From positions 8,723,489 through 8,787,488 of the forward strand of contig NC_067113.1 of the NCBI RefSeq assembly GCF_021347895.1: a stretch of 64,000 bases of DNA, in the 5' to 3' direction. A program made the position numbers and the translations under genes. The notes under the pieces were generated by a model, which saw only the letters and a program-made list of their open reading frames with translations, had not been told where the DNA came from and did not search any database. Positions 48,243 through 54,085 of the stretch are shown here, piece after piece. How positions within the stretch are numbered: position 1 is the stretch's first letter; the number at the start of each line of letters is the position of its first letter. This DNA comes from Acanthochromis polyacanthus (Eukaryota; Chordata; Actinopteri; Pomacentridae).

Positions 48243-48341
48243 GGCCTAAGTCTGGGAAAGCTACAGTGAGCCTAAAATCTCCCCGACCAACCAACACTCA
48301 CTGCCATCTTCTCTGTTATCCTCTTTCTTGTTGATCTCCAT
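4983..48341 (-). CDS. clip4: CAP-Gly domain-containing linker protein 4, whole gene (15 coding exons plus one candidate upstream coding exon)
   Basis: CLIP4 belongs to the CLIP/restin family of microtubule plus-end proteins; CAP-Gly domains bind the acidic C-terminal tails of tubulin, EB and CLIP proteins in the cytoplasm. Joined in order, the minus-strand coding exons are 45662-45536, 43794-43655, 43139-43046, 41886-41725, 39424-39306, 31061-30813, 21572-21437, 20776-20645, 16943-16848, 15079-14885, 14738-14604, 11983-11860, 5975-5911, 5767-5689 and 5349-4983. Their lengths sum to 2,220 nt (739 residues plus TAA), and every junction is GT/AG with matching phase. Human CLIP4 is about 705 residues. 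Ankyrin-like repeats lie at about residues 90-215, and CAP-Gly domains at about 286-352, 502-570 and 657-728, each with an intact GKNDG motif (324-328, 541-545, 697-701). An extra exon at 48341-48302 would add 20 N-terminal residues. The introns are full of transposons but no coding exon is damaged, so the gene looks functional. Confidence 0.95.
5350..5688. other. clip4 intron 14
   Basis: 339 bp; nothing recognised beyond short A- and T-rich runs. Confidence 0.8.
5689..5767 (-). CDS. clip4: clip4 coding exon 14 (small linker exon)
   Basis: 79 nt encoding residues 592-617, starting [12 protein letters not shown], like human GFRRSFSTTSA. Acceptor CTGTGCAG|GG, donor CCAG|GTGTGT. Phase 1 in, phase 2 out. 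Confidence 0.9.
5911..5975 (-). CDS. clip4: clip4 coding exon 13 (small linker exon)
   Basis: 65 nt encoding about residues 570-591 ([20 protein letters not shown]), which lines up with human VTDSLDTLSEISSNKQNHSY. Acceptor CTCCCAG|GA, donor ACTG|GTGAGA. Phase 2 in, phase 1 out. Too short to be found as an open frame on its own. Confidence 0.88.
7600..8985 (-). mobile_element. Degenerate Tc1-like transposon
   Basis: Broken minus-strand transposase: LGLQKTTVR and [12 protein letters not shown] (Tc1 helix-turn-helix region), [18 protein letters not shown] (catalytic region) and [17 protein letters not shown] (from the usual PDLNPIE motif) lie in order across about 7850-8700, interrupted by stops. 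Long inverted repeats flank it (ACACAAAATGCAG at left, CTGCATTTTGTGT at right), continuing out to CACTTTTTCACCAC. Not functional. Confidence 0.85.
10375..10800 (+). repeat. Dispersed repeat family A (GAGTTATGTGACGATCGG type), copy 1
   Basis: Starts near GAGGAGTTATGTGACGATCGG and runs through TTTGTCTGTCCGTCCGTCTG and ATTTGGATGAAATT to CTTGGCAGAGTACTGCGCCC. Other copies: 20985-21375 (reverse), 62335-62650, and end fragments near 29360-29410 and 55378-55422. No coding capacity; class not determined. Confidence 0.75.
11190..11255 (+). repeat. LINE-type 3' tail fragment
   Basis: GTAGCGCTTTGAGATTT ... GCATTACAAATTTATTATTA is the tail typical of fish L2-like LINEs, ending in an ATT-rich run. Only the tail is seen. 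Confidence 0.45.
11860..11983 (-). CDS. clip4: clip4 coding exon 12 (end of CAP-Gly 2)
   Basis: Encodes residues 529-569. [20 protein letters not shown], then [19 protein letters not shown], completes CAP-Gly 2 (GKNDG at 541-545). Acceptor CTGTGCAG|GA, donor AAAG|GTGAGT. 124 nt, leaving phase 2. Confidence 0.97.
11984..14603. other. clip4 intron 11
   Basis: 2.6 kb, AT-rich. I find no gene, RNA or recognisable transposon in it. Confidence 0.7.
14604..14738 (-). CDS. clip4: clip4 coding exon 11 (start of CAP-Gly 2)
   Basis: Encodes residues 484-528. [20 protein letters not shown] then GKTSFAPG is the N-terminal half of CAP-Gly 2. Acceptor CCCTTTCAG|GT, donor CCAG|GTCGGT. 135 nt, phase 1 at both ends. 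Confidence 0.96.
14885..15079 (-). CDS. clip4: clip4 coding exon 10 (Ser/Arg-rich linker)
   Basis: Encodes residues 419-483. It starts [17 protein letters not shown], which aligns with the Ser-rich SVSSCSSTSSLEHRQ region of human CLIP4, and goes on into an Arg/Pro-rich stretch. The exon is markedly GC-rich compared with its AT-rich introns. Acceptor ACTACAG|GC, donor GCAG|GTCTCC. 195 nt, phase 1 at both ends. Confidence 0.88.
15080..16847. other. clip4 intron 9
   Basis: 1.8 kb; holds a Tc1 transposase fragment at 16235-16530 and nothing else that I recognise. Confidence 0.7.
16235..16530 (+). mobile_element. Tc1-like transposase fragment
   Basis: Plus-strand translation gives [20 protein letters not shown], the DDE-domain motif (WPxQSPDxNPxE) of Tc1 transposases, followed by decayed sequence. 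Ends not found; a truncated relic. Confidence 0.7.
16848..16943 (-). CDS. clip4: clip4 coding exon 9 (variable linker)
   Basis: Encodes about 32 residues (387-418) rich in Lys, Pro, Glu and Ser ([20 protein letters not shown]). Sequence similarity is weak, as expected for this linker. Support comes from position, phase 1 at both ends (96 nt) and donor ACAG|GTACTG. The acceptor GTGGAAAG|GT is less typical. May be alternatively spliced. Confidence 0.7.
19424..19637. mobile_element. Hairpin (foldback) hAT-type MITE
   Basis: 214 bp made of two 99-bp arms that are reverse complements with one visible mismatch, around a 16-bp centre (AGCCTCTGCAGAAGCC). The ends read CAGTGGTTCTCAACC, a hAT-type terminus, and the element is flanked by a perfect 8-bp duplication GTTTAGAG (19416-19423 and 19638-19645). 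No coding capacity. It lies in clip4 intron 8, so clip4 transcription would produce a long hairpin RNA. Confidence 0.95.
19798..20170 (+). pseudogene. LINE reverse transcriptase fragment
   Basis: The frame from 19801 contains [20 protein letters not shown] then [16 protein letters not shown]. It resembles the reverse transcriptase stretch of fish L2/CR1-like LINEs (LLDLSAAFDTxDHxILLxRL...). The catalytic-region Asp is kept, but neighbouring conserved residues are lost and the frame decays afterwards. A dead fragment. Confidence 0.65.
20645..20776 (-). CDS. clip4: clip4 coding exon 8 (end of CAP-Gly 1, basic linker)
   Basis: Encodes residues 343-386. [11 protein letters not shown] closes CAP-Gly 1; a Thr/Lys/Arg-rich stretch then ends in RITSKINT, matching human VTSKVNTG. 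Acceptor TTTCGCAG|GC, donor ACGG|GTAAAG. Phase 1 at both ends. Confidence 0.95.
20985..21375 (-). repeat. Dispersed repeat family A, copy 2 (reverse), with terminal palindrome
   Basis: Reverse-orientation copy of the repeat at 10375-10800, from AAGCACTCAGAGAGCACAGT to the GACGATTGG end. At its right end the sequence CCAATCGTCACATAACT (21324-21340) is followed after 4 bases by its exact reverse complement (21345-21361). It lies in the 660-bp clip4 intron 7 and covers most of it. Confidence 0.75.
21437..21572 (-). CDS. clip4: clip4 coding exon 7 (core of CAP-Gly 1)
   Basis: Encodes residues 298-342. [26 protein letters not shown] and VQYFTC are the hallmark CAP-Gly core, with GKNDG at 324-328. 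Acceptor GTCTGCAG|GT, donor CATG|GTAGGT. 136 nt, leaving phase 1. Confidence 0.97.
22335..24136 (+). mobile_element. Tc1-like transposon, full length but decayed
   Basis: 1.8 kb with inverted ends (CAGTGGTGGAAAAAGGTTTT at left; GTTTTTCCATCACTG at right) and TA on both sides (22333-22334, 24137-24138), the Tc1/mariner target. The plus-strand transposase is broken into frames. The DNA-binding part has [20 protein letters not shown] around 22764; the end of the DDE domain has [20 protein letters not shown] from 23618. Stops and frame breaks make it inactive. Confidence 0.92.
25049..27581 (+). mobile_element. Complete hAT transposon, apparently intact
   Basis: 2,533 bp. Left end CAGTGGTTCCCAAAGTGGGG, right end (reverse complement) CAGGGGTTCCCAATCTTTTC, with a perfect 8-bp target duplication CAATAGAT at 25041-25048 and 27582-27589. 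The only long frame is the 655-codon transposase. It lies in clip4 intron 6, opposite to the gene's direction. A nearly identical inverted copy is at 57147-59679. A perfect target duplication and an unbroken frame suggest a recent insertion. Confidence 0.97.
25387..27354 (+). CDS. hAT transposase with BED zinc finger (ZBED5-like)
   Basis: 655 residues, one exon, no stops. A BED-type zinc finger sits near the N-terminus (C97, C100, H117, H122). The catalytic core shows LDESTDVS (D241) and CTDGAGAML (D307), followed by a [13 protein letters not shown] region and the EVRWLSRG motif (W397). The C-terminal hATC dimerisation region has [16 protein letters not shown], with E608 as the third acidic residue. 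This is the pattern of vertebrate ZBED5-like proteins, which derive from hAT transposases. Such enzymes cut the element out and reinsert it, leaving 8-bp duplications. The ATG at 25387 is the first in frame and lies 338 bp inside the left end. All key residues seem present, so activity is possible but unproven. Confidence 0.93.
   Translation: MKRWLISTTQKQSEVEKPDLQAARPDDRAGSTVGTPEKSAEDCDTEPPEHRPAAAKVGARQAHKSDTSSSKSRKYRDEFIKYGFVCHVVNGIQHPQCVVCSEVLAHESLKPVKMLRHLTTKHPSLVSKPAEFFRRKEGELRGQKRVLTKQTTIPAKAQRASYEVAYLIAQAKKPHTIGESLIKPAAVAMSRVMHGDKAAAELTQVPLSDGTVSRRISEMAQDIKTQLIDAVKEGKYTLQLDESTDVSHCAQLLVFVRYVFKEKLNEEMLFCTPLEGACTGEDIFNKLDSKLKEEGMSWSECLSVCTDGAGAMLGKKKGLRARVQQVAPHVCFTHCIIHREALACKSLSAELKHVLDTAVKIVNYIKSRPLNTRLFATLCNEMGAEHQGLLLHTEVRWLSRGNVLSRLCELREEVRIFLADQRSPLAEHLSDPDWVARLVYLSSVFGKLNGLNMSLQGENTSILTLNDKVQAFVRKLERWRERAEAGHMDMFTELDDFIEENALSVNIVRASVADHLQSLVDHFKKYFPEETAPERHDWIRSPFTAKTNHLTSDFEDALIELSSDRTLRALFDAKSLDEFWISVRKEYPQLSAAALNTLMPFGSTYLCEKTFSALTYIKNKHRSRLNVEDDLRIAVSKIKPRLDLLCSVHIAHPSH
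29105..29288 (+). repeat. tRNA-derived SINE
   Basis: A tRNA-like head with A box (TAGCTCAATGGG) and B box (GGGCTCAATTCCT), then GCCCTTTGCTGCACGTCTTCCC, a CTGTCTCTCTC-type stretch and an A-rich tail. This matches a SINE common in spiny-rayed fishes. Diverged, not a functional tRNA gene. Confidence 0.8.
29360..29410 (-). repeat. Family A end fragment
   Basis: AAGCAATCAGAGAGTGCAGT and CCAAGGCTGCTCAGTCG match the end of the repeat at 20985-21375. Only about 50 bp remains. Confidence 0.6.
30813..31061 (-). CDS. clip4: clip4 coding exon 6 (linker and start of CAP-Gly 1)
   Basis: Encodes residues 215-297 in 83 whole codons. It begins [20 protein letters not shown], runs through a Pro/Leu-rich linker and ends [11 protein letters not shown], the first strand of CAP-Gly 1. 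Acceptor CCTCCTGTAG|AA, donor AAG|GTGTTG. Confidence 0.97.
32225..32480 (-). repeat. SINE body and tail fragment, reverse orientation
   Basis: On the minus strand: GCATGTTCTCCCTGTCCC, then GTTAATTGATGATTCTAAATT, GACTGGCGATCTGTCCAGG, and a GGATGGATGG tail. Same order as in the SINE at 63276-63641, without the tRNA-like head. Confidence 0.75.
33377..33429. repeat. (TA)n microsatellite
   Basis: About 26 uninterrupted TA units inside clip4 intron 5. Confidence 0.97.
34714..34851 (+). other. Exon-like reading frame, antisense within clip4 intron 5
   Basis: Plus strand: acceptor-like TTAATTCTCTACAG ends at 34713, an ATG at 34724 opens 42 codons without a stop (starting [20 protein letters not shown]), and a strong donor ATTAG|GTAAGC follows at 34851/34852. 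The protein matches no family I recognise, and I found no partner exons nearby. It may be a nested gene's exon, a fragment or chance. Confidence 0.25.
36430..36545 (+). repeat. Interspersed repeat fragment (GGAGTAG...CCTGCTCCTTTTCGG type)
   Basis: GGAGTAGAAGTAAAAAAGCT and TCCTGCTCCTTTTCGGATG form a pattern seen often at retroposon ends in fish genomes; a relative is at 37185-37345. Class not assigned. Confidence 0.4.
37185..37345 (-). repeat. Interspersed repeat fragment related to 36430-36545
   Basis: TTTAGTTTAGTTAATTTATT, then AAAAAAAGGAGTAGGCTGAA and CTTATTTACGCCTACCCCC. Looks like a retroposon end; no coding content. Confidence 0.4.
39306..39424 (-). CDS. clip4: clip4 coding exon 5 (third ankyrin repeat)
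   Basis: Encodes residues 175-214: [20 protein letters not shown], then [12 protein letters not shown], near-identical in kind to the human protein. Acceptor TTGTTCTAG|AT, donor AGA|GTAAGTG. 119 nt, ending in phase 0. Confidence 0.97.
39425..41724. other. clip4 intron 4
   Basis: 2.3 kb; holds the Tc1-like element at 39857-40793. Nothing else recognised. Confidence 0.75.
39857..40793 (+). mobile_element. Short Tc1-like element, internally deleted
   Basis: 937 bp with inverted ends (CACTGCCTGGCCAGAAAA; right end TTTTTTGGCCAGGCAGTG) and TA at 39855-39856 and 40794-40795. Only pieces of transposase remain, including [20 protein letters not shown] near 40540. Not functional. Confidence 0.9.
41725..41886 (-). 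CDS. clip4: clip4 coding exon 4 (second ankyrin repeat)
   Basis: Encodes residues 121-174. [20 protein letters not shown] followed by [13 protein letters not shown] is the classic ankyrin beta-hairpin plus helix pair and matches human CLIP4 closely. Acceptor TTGTCCAG|GT, donor GGAG|GTGAGA; starts and ends at phase 1 junctions. Confidence 0.97.
41887..43045. other. clip4 intron 3, filled by nested elements
   Basis: 1.16 kb, mostly an AT-rich interspersed repeat (about 41955-42905) that has itself been split by a TTAA-flanked MITE (42154-42674). Confidence 0.6.
42154..42674. mobile_element. TTAA-flanked MITE (piggyBac-like)
   Basis: 521 bp with 13-bp inverted ends CCCTCCTGTTGTC and TTAA on both sides (42150-42153, 42675-42678), the piggyBac target and terminal pattern. 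Inside is an imperfect inverted repeat (about 42312-42344 against 42364-42394, AAGAACATTCACAAAAA arms). No coding capacity. Confidence 0.85.
43046..43139 (-). CDS. clip4: clip4 coding exon 3 (first ankyrin repeat)
   Basis: Encodes residues 90-120: [20 protein letters not shown] then [11 protein letters not shown], the VNxRDGLTxMxLLHY type of ankyrin repeat. Acceptor TTTGCACAG|AT, donor ATTG|GTTAGT. 94 nt, leaving phase 1. Confidence 0.95.
43140..43654. other. clip4 intron 2
   Basis: 515 bp; nothing recognised. Confidence 0.75.
43655..43794 (-). CDS. clip4: clip4 coding exon 2
   Basis: Encodes residues 43-89, beginning EFSFFDP and containing [10 protein letters not shown] and IGNE, all strongly conserved in CLIP4. 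It lies before the ankyrin block. Acceptor CTCCAG|AG at 43795, donor GAG|GTGACA. 140 nt, ending in phase 0. Confidence 0.95.
43795..45535. other. clip4 intron 1 (between coding exons 1 and 2)
   Basis: 1.7 kb; contains an interspersed repeat at about 44434-44990 whose inverted relative is in cimip5 intron 1. Nothing else recognised. Confidence 0.7.
44434..44990 (+). repeat. Interspersed repeat family B, copy 1
   Basis: Includes a roughly 76-bp block at 44439-44514 (from GTTCATTATGATCATGTC to AAAAAATGACT) and the segment around CACATGACCTGCTCCACATG. Both recur in reverse order and orientation within 60330-61433. No coding content; AT-rich. Confidence 0.75.
45536..45682 (-). CDS. clip4: clip4 coding exon 1 (human-equivalent start)
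   Basis: The ATG at 45662-45660 starts MTKEDVSEP, which aligns with the human CLIP4 start; the exon ends in APMPSDC, a conserved stretch, with donor TGTG|GTGAGG. 127 coding nt, leaving phase 1. The 20 bases before the ATG are open in frame and continue into the candidate upstream exon. Confidence 0.9.
46071..47052 (-). mobile_element. Decayed Tc1-like element (AACCATTTAG ends)
   Basis: Inverted ends AACCATTTAG (46071-46080) and CTAAATGGTT (47043-47052), TAGTCCCTCC just inside the left end. Internal text such as GGGTTCAGGTCAGATGGTTG and GAGTCATCGTCCATCTGGAC is the reverse strand of a Tc1-like transposase I recall as common in teleosts. Heavily shortened and mutated. Confidence 0.65.
47193..47965. 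mobile_element. hAT-like relic (CAGGGCTGAACGATT type)
   Basis: Left end CAGAGATGAACGATTAATC; right end reads AAATCGTTCAGCCCT, the reverse complement of the common AGGGCTGAACGATTT terminus. About 770 bp, AT-rich, no transposase. I could not find a clear target duplication. Confidence 0.55.
48215..48242. repeat. (CA)n microsatellite
   Basis: Fourteen CA units, about 60 bp downstream (in gene direction) of the candidate clip4 exon 0 donor. Confidence 0.95.
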
Positions 48342-48359
48342 GAGAGGCTCCCAGTCCGG
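48302..48359 (-). CDS. clip4: Candidate upstream clip4 exon with in-frame ATG
   Basis: Minus-strand exon with a pyrimidine-rich acceptor (TTTTAGCTTAG) at 48360 and donor GCA|GTGAGTG at 48302/48301. An ATG at 48341-48339 opens 13 codons plus one base. Spliced to the next exon at 45682, it reads straight through 20 bases into the ATG that matches the human start. This gives a 20-residue acidic/basic leader ([13 protein letters not shown]...) ahead of MTKEDV. Either ATG may be used. Confidence 0.55.
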
Positions 48360-50952
48360 CTAAGCTAAAACCAAGAAACACAGACACATCTAACCAAAAT
48401 CCTTCCCAAAATAACTCCCAAGCCCATTGCCTGTCCCCTCCTCAATCTCCCATAGCACTCCCACTCTGTGATTATGCCCTGCTGATCACAGGTCCAGTTG
48501 CTATTTACAGCCAGCACACTTTCAAGCCACAGTGTTCCCACGTCGGACTCTTCCCAGCTGGAGTGTCACTCTCACTTTCAAAGCATGTGTACTGCCGACC
48601 CTTTGACAAGCCCATGACTAGCCAAGCTTAAGACTTACAATGCAGAGAATGCTGCTGTAAGGTGACAGTGCAAATAAACACAAAGGCCTGCAAAATGGTG
48701 ACTGATCAGGAGGAGTGTCCCTCACCATGAATGCCAACAGCAAGCGTCCACGCTGCTAAAGCACCCACAGGAAAGAGAGTGACACCCTACCAGCTCCAGG
48801 AAAGGGTTTTCACCTTTATCTTTCTCCATTTGGGGTAAAAAAACAGCTCACCAACAGTATTATCAGGGAACATTAGGACATAAAAACTAATGCAGAAAGA
48901 TGCATGATATTTGTAAAACACTGCAAGACAAGAGGAGCATTGTAATTCACAACAGAAAAAGTAGGCTTTAGTAAATAATCATGACTGCATTTTCTTGGAA
49001 TGTCACAAGCATGACAGCTGACCTGTACAAGAACTGTGAAACTGAAGCAGCTAAAAGGGATTTGGTCTGTACTAATATTAATATATATATCGCACCAATT
49101 GCACCTTACATTTTACATTTGATTTTAAACGCAAATGGTCAAATAAAATAATTTCATTGCCAACAAGAGCTGAAAAGCTTGCTATTCTAAGTAAACTTTC
49201 AGGTTATGTGGGATTGTTTTGCAAGTAAAATAGAAAGGTATGAGTGAAGACACTCTCATGACATTAAAACCTGTCAGTGCATAAACCATTTCTTTTAGCC
49301 AAGTTGGGGTGATTATTTCTTCAGAGGATTACACTGCTCAAATTAAAGTTCACCCTAACATCACACTGGTTGCTGTTGTGGGTAAAACTCATGAATGAAG
49401 GCTAGCTTTAACAGTAAGATGCAGATAATATGCATAAAACTTGCATTAATTCAAAGCAAAACTATACAACCAATGTAGATATGACAATTTTCCCCTGAAT
49501 CCAGGCCAGCTCAGGTTTTTGTGGTTCTGTCCAACCTGCATATGACCATGTAAAATTTGTCAGACGATGGCTTCAGGATGTAAGCGACACTCATCACGTC
49601 ACAGTTCAGATTTAAACCAAGCGGCTCAAGCAGAAAGCATTCAGTGAACAGCACAAGCCCTGAATAGGTATTTTCCCACATCCCACGCGGAACAGAAAAC
49701 AGCAAGAGGTGCTGAGACATTTTAAAAACTACATGTAACTTAATTTATTCTCCATCCCATCTGTAAGGAAATGGTGTCACATTTAAAAAGGCATATAGCC
49801 TGAGATTGCACAAATCACCCACCAAGTGTAAACTAGATTTCATTATTTTAAACAGAGAAACACAAATTATAATTTCAGGAAGTTGCTGTGAGTTTTACGC
49901 TGCTGAAAAGCGAGATGAGAAACTGCTTAGAAGCACTCTGAGGTCACTGATCGGCTGTCTGGAGATTAGGACTTTGCAGTGTGACTCGAGACAATGGCCT
50001 ACTTTCACAATAAGCCTCTCCTTGTTTGTCTGATCCATGATGTCACCCTGATCCCATCTTCACACAGCTAATGAAAGGAAGCTACTGTCACATATTTCAA
50101 ACGGAGAGCTCCGAACATTTTGGCGCCCGTCGCCTTATGACTCCATATTCCAGACATGCAAACTGCCTGTTCTGCCCGACTGCAGCCTCTGTAAATCTTT
50201 TAGATGTCTTGCTGGCTTCAACATCATGACAACGGCAAAGTTTGTGTTACGATTGTGCCAGAGAACACAAACAGTCCAAGTGAATTAAAGTTAGAAAAAT
50301 ACAAAATTGAGACTTCATTTGGATTTATGCTGTTCTTGGAGGAAAAAAAAGTCCCCCTCAGAAGCAGCTGTGTTTTATACTGTAGTATGTTTATTCAGTA
50401 TCTTTACTACCTTCATACTATTAATTTATCCAAGTTACATCCTCTTGACATACATAAGGAGGGATTGAAAATGTGCATAACATGGCATTTTTGTGGCTGA
50501 CAAACATCTGAGCTCTGTGAAAATCTGCGACCAACTCAGTTTTTCATCCACATTTTTTTCTATAAACAATTTGGAGCATCAATATCATGGAATATGTCAT
50601 AGTTTCAATGTGATATGTATATAATGACACAGACTAACAGTATCCTTGATGTGTCATCTGTTTCCTGAAAATTCACCGCAGGGGAAAGAAGTGCATTTTG
50701 GGATATTTTTCACGGATCATGTAAGTCATAGCATAGGAATGGTTTTATTTTTATCTATATTTTGTTACCATGTTCATCTTCTAGGCATGATCCCTCTGTG
50801 CCAAAATAGTAAGTCATTGTAAATAAATAAAAACAATATGGGCCAGGTGGGAGGCACTCATTGAATTTTCGTGGAAGGAGTGAAACTTGATTGTCTGAAC
50901 CACAAAGTCACCAGTTTCCACTTAAACGACCCTATCATTTTCATTAGTATAT

Positions 50953-52190
50953 ACAGTCATGGAAAAATGATTAGACCACCCTTGTTTCTTCAATTTATTG
51001 TTCATTTCAATGCCTGGTACAACTAAAAGTGTATTACCTTAAAAATATAGTGAACACTACAAAAATAGGATACTGGTCAACTCGTGTGTATGCAAACTTG
51101 TATGTATTGAGTGAATGTAAAATTAGTGTTTTATTATTTATTTATGGTGATCAAACATGGATTTATAAACCACTGGCAGTTGCTGAATTGTCGTCCCTAA
51201 CCCTAGCATACGCACAAGTTTGCATACGCACAAGTTGACCAGGTACCCCAAAAATACAGCTGATTCCATAATACTTTCTGTACTTTCTGTCTATTTGACA
51301 TTCTTCAGCTTCATTGTATTCCAGGGTAATCTAAAAAGGGTATATAAGAGGCCATTTCATGTCATCAGCAGCACTACACATGCAAAGGTCTAGAGTGGTT
51401 TCCTGCTCACATTCAAGCCGTAGCACAGCTCAGAAGTTGTCAGCTCTCACATAAAGCCCAAAACTAAAGAATTAGGTGAAGACACAAAGGCAGCCAAAGG
51501 AACTTGGCATGAGTGAGAGACAGGCAGTGAAAAAACTGAAGATCTCCAAGACAGCTGTTCATTACACCAAGAAAAAACAAGCCCAACATGGTTCTACCAA
51601 ACTGCTAGCTGGTCAGGAAACGTCTTTCTACCCACCAGATGATCGTCACTCATCCGTTCCTGTGTCAGGAATTATTGTCAGACCTACAGGGACCTTAAAA
51701 ATGAGTCAACACTGTGGAGAAATGGGACTTGTTGGACAAGGACAATCGGAAAGTGACTTCTTGAAGCTGGTCTGAAGTCACACAGGTCAGGAAGAAGCCC
51801 TTCATCAAGGAAAGGCAGAGGAAAGCCGGCTACTCTTTGCTGGGATCACAAGGATTGGACTGTTGGTTATTGGGATAAGGTTCTCTTCAGGGATGAATCC
51901 AGTTTTCAGTTGATGCCCACTCCAGCCAACTTACTGTTTAGGAGGAAGCCTGGAGAAGCTACAAACCAGACTGTCTGCCCCTACAGGAAAACATGGGGGT
52001 GGATCAGTGACCATCTGGGGTAGTTTGAGTCTGGGTGGAACAGGGCAAATGAACCAGGTCATGTCTGGGGCTCCTCTTGAAAACAGTCTTCCTCCATCAG
52101 CTGGAAAACTCTTTCCTGTCTCCAATGACTGAATTTTCCAACAAGACCACTATTTCTGAATCAAGACACCACTCCTGACGACCCACAGGC
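50953..52190 (+). mobile_element. Decayed Tc1-like transposon, right end lost
   Basis: Left end CAGTCATGGAAAAATGATTA after TA (50951-50952). A helix-turn-helix-like stretch KELGMSERQAVKKLKISKTA lies in the frame from 51476. The catalytic region WDKVLFSDESSFQL (with frame corrections by eye) is near 51870-51910, and a decayed end lies around 52150. No matching right terminus seen. Inactive. Confidence 0.8.
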
Positions 52191-52554
52191 TGTAGTCATT
52201 CTCTAAATTTCACGTTTTCAAGCCATTTTTTCTGGAATTTGCATTCCCCATTTCTCCTCCACCTGGTCCAGCCTGCCAGCCACTTTAAAAACATCCAGTT
52301 TTTGCCAATTGTACCCGACTGGCCGGGGCAATTATTGCAATGCTTCGTCATGTTTACGCAGATGAACATAACTGATGAATCGTGGTATATAATTATATTT
52401 TAATATTATAAAGTTTTTTCTTGAAAACTGCAGAAAGAATTTTTTGGGGGTTGGGGGTGGACGTGGGTGGTATGAGTGTTCCTTTGTGTGTTCTTTGTAC
52501 TGTGTGTGTGTTGGGGGGGGACGTGGTGGAACGGGTAGAAGGTGAGGCATTGTT

Positions 52555-52640
52555 CTTAAATCGTTTATAAATCTGTAAAGCACTTTGTATTGCAATTTCT
52601 TGTATAAAAAGTGCTATATAAATAAAGTTTTATTTGATTT
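52555..52640 (+). repeat. LINE-type 3' tail fragment
   Basis: TAAAGCACTTTGTATTGCAA then AAAAGTGCTATATAAATAAA is a typical fish non-LTR retrotransposon tail. Preceded by a G/T-rich stretch (52440-52540). Confidence 0.5.
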
Positions 52641-53271
52641 GAATAAATATTAACATCTGTAGGCTTCCCACTAACCTGCAGCGAAAACACACTAACAAAT
52701 AAACATTAGCTGGTGGACAAATGAATTATACTGGTTTGGGTACAAAGTGTGACACAAAACTACTTCCTCTATCAACCTAGCCTTAGCTAACTCAATTATA
52801 ACAGCGACTCTCCCATCTCACACACGTGTGTATCCCAAGAGCAGAGGAAAACACGCTGTCATCTTCTCAAATGTCCGAAATTAATCGATTTCCACTCAAC
52901 TTTGTCTGCTAATAAAACTGTTATTTGACCTAGCAACATGCCCACGGTGACAGCTAGCCGGCTAGCATATGCTGAGAAGCCAGCTCGAGCTTAGCAACAG
53001 ATAAACTACACTTTAAATAACTATTAGTAGAGCTAACGCATGGTCTCTGTGAGAGGATAGCAGCCGCTGCTTTCATCTGATGTACGAGCAATGAGGAGAA
53101 AGTTGCTGAGATGCCTCCTGTCACTCACGTTAGCTCCTCTCAGGTAACGGTGATGTTCACTAGCTAAAATAAGGCCAGCCACTGTGGACACTTGAAACGC
53201 AAACAGGAACCAGAAACGGAAAAAAAGCATCCGGCTAGACTACCAGAGGGACATAAACAGGTGAACGTTAC

Positions 53272-53390
53272 CTTCAGCTTGCTGCTTGTTCCAATTCTCT
53301 CATGAGGAAAATGACTGGAGAGCCAGCTGGACGTAATTACTGTCAAACTCAACCGAGGAAGCTCCTGTTTCAGCTTCCGGCTTCACAATA
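53272..53390 (-). promoter_or_regulatory. clip4: Candidate clip4 noncoding first exon and promoter
   Basis: On the minus strand a good splice donor (AAG|GTAACG) lies at 53271/53272, upstream of all clip4 coding exons. The sequence before it (to about 53390) contains an ETS/GABP-type core (CCGGAAG; plus-strand CTTCCGG at 53374-53380), common in TATA-less housekeeping promoters. No long reading frame crosses it, so it would be 5' UTR. The start site itself cannot be read from the sequence; the right-hand limit is a guess. Confidence 0.4.
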
Positions 53391-53984
53391 AAGGCAGTTT
53401 TCAAATTAAAAGTGGTTCAACTTAGCCCTATAAAGCCTGACCCATCAAAAAATGGCCAGAAAATTCCAATTTTTGGGGGGAACTGAGATGTTTATTACCC
53501 CTTTAAACAAAATCCAACTACATCATCTGTCCACTATTATGTTACAGCCGAGCACTGTATTGTAGAACAGTGTTAATGTACAGTAGACCTATATAGTTAA
53601 CTTTATTAAATTCACAATGTGGCATAATGTGAGGGCTTATCCCCGCCCCCTTCAGGAAGAACACACTGAACACAGCTAGGAGTGCTAGGAGGAAAACTAG
53701 TTTTGGGGCAGCTTGAGGAAAAGCAGAAGTAAACATCTTTATGTCTCAAAAGCTTTTATTTTACACTTTCAAGTTTCTAACAATCACACAACAGAACCGA
53801 ATCAATCACACAACAGAACCGAATCAGATTTTCACTATTCAAGACCTTTAAACACAATTTACTTTACACTCAGAAATTGTCTTTATTTATGGATGGTATG
53901 GTAGACATGGGTGTTTTTTTTTACCAAAATAAAAAAGGCAATTTCACACATACAGACCAGATTTACCTAAACTGAGCGTTATCA

Positions 53985-54085
53985 GGGGCTGCACAGTGCC
54001 TCAGTGTCGCCTTTCACCTAGGTCCTAGGAGATGCCCACTTCGCCTCCTGGCCTGGGATCTTTCTGCATGGAGTTTGCATGTTTG
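53985..54085 (+). repeat. SINE head fragment
   Basis: GGGGCTGCACAGTGCCTCAG and GGCCTGGGATCTTTCTGCAT match the SINE at 63276-63641; the middle is lost. Confidence 0.7.

Larger units (their letters stand above)
45683..48301. other. clip4 upstream intron between exon 1 and the candidate exon 0
   Basis: 2.6 kb; holds a decayed Tc1-like element, a hAT-like relic and a CA microsatellite. Otherwise nothing recognised. Confidence 0.65.
48360..53271. other. clip4 first intron (upstream of candidate exon 0)
   Basis: 4.9 kb; holds a Tc1-like relic (50953 to about 52190) and a LINE-type tail (52555-52640). The rest, including 48.4-50.9 kb, shows nothing recognised. Confidence 0.6.
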
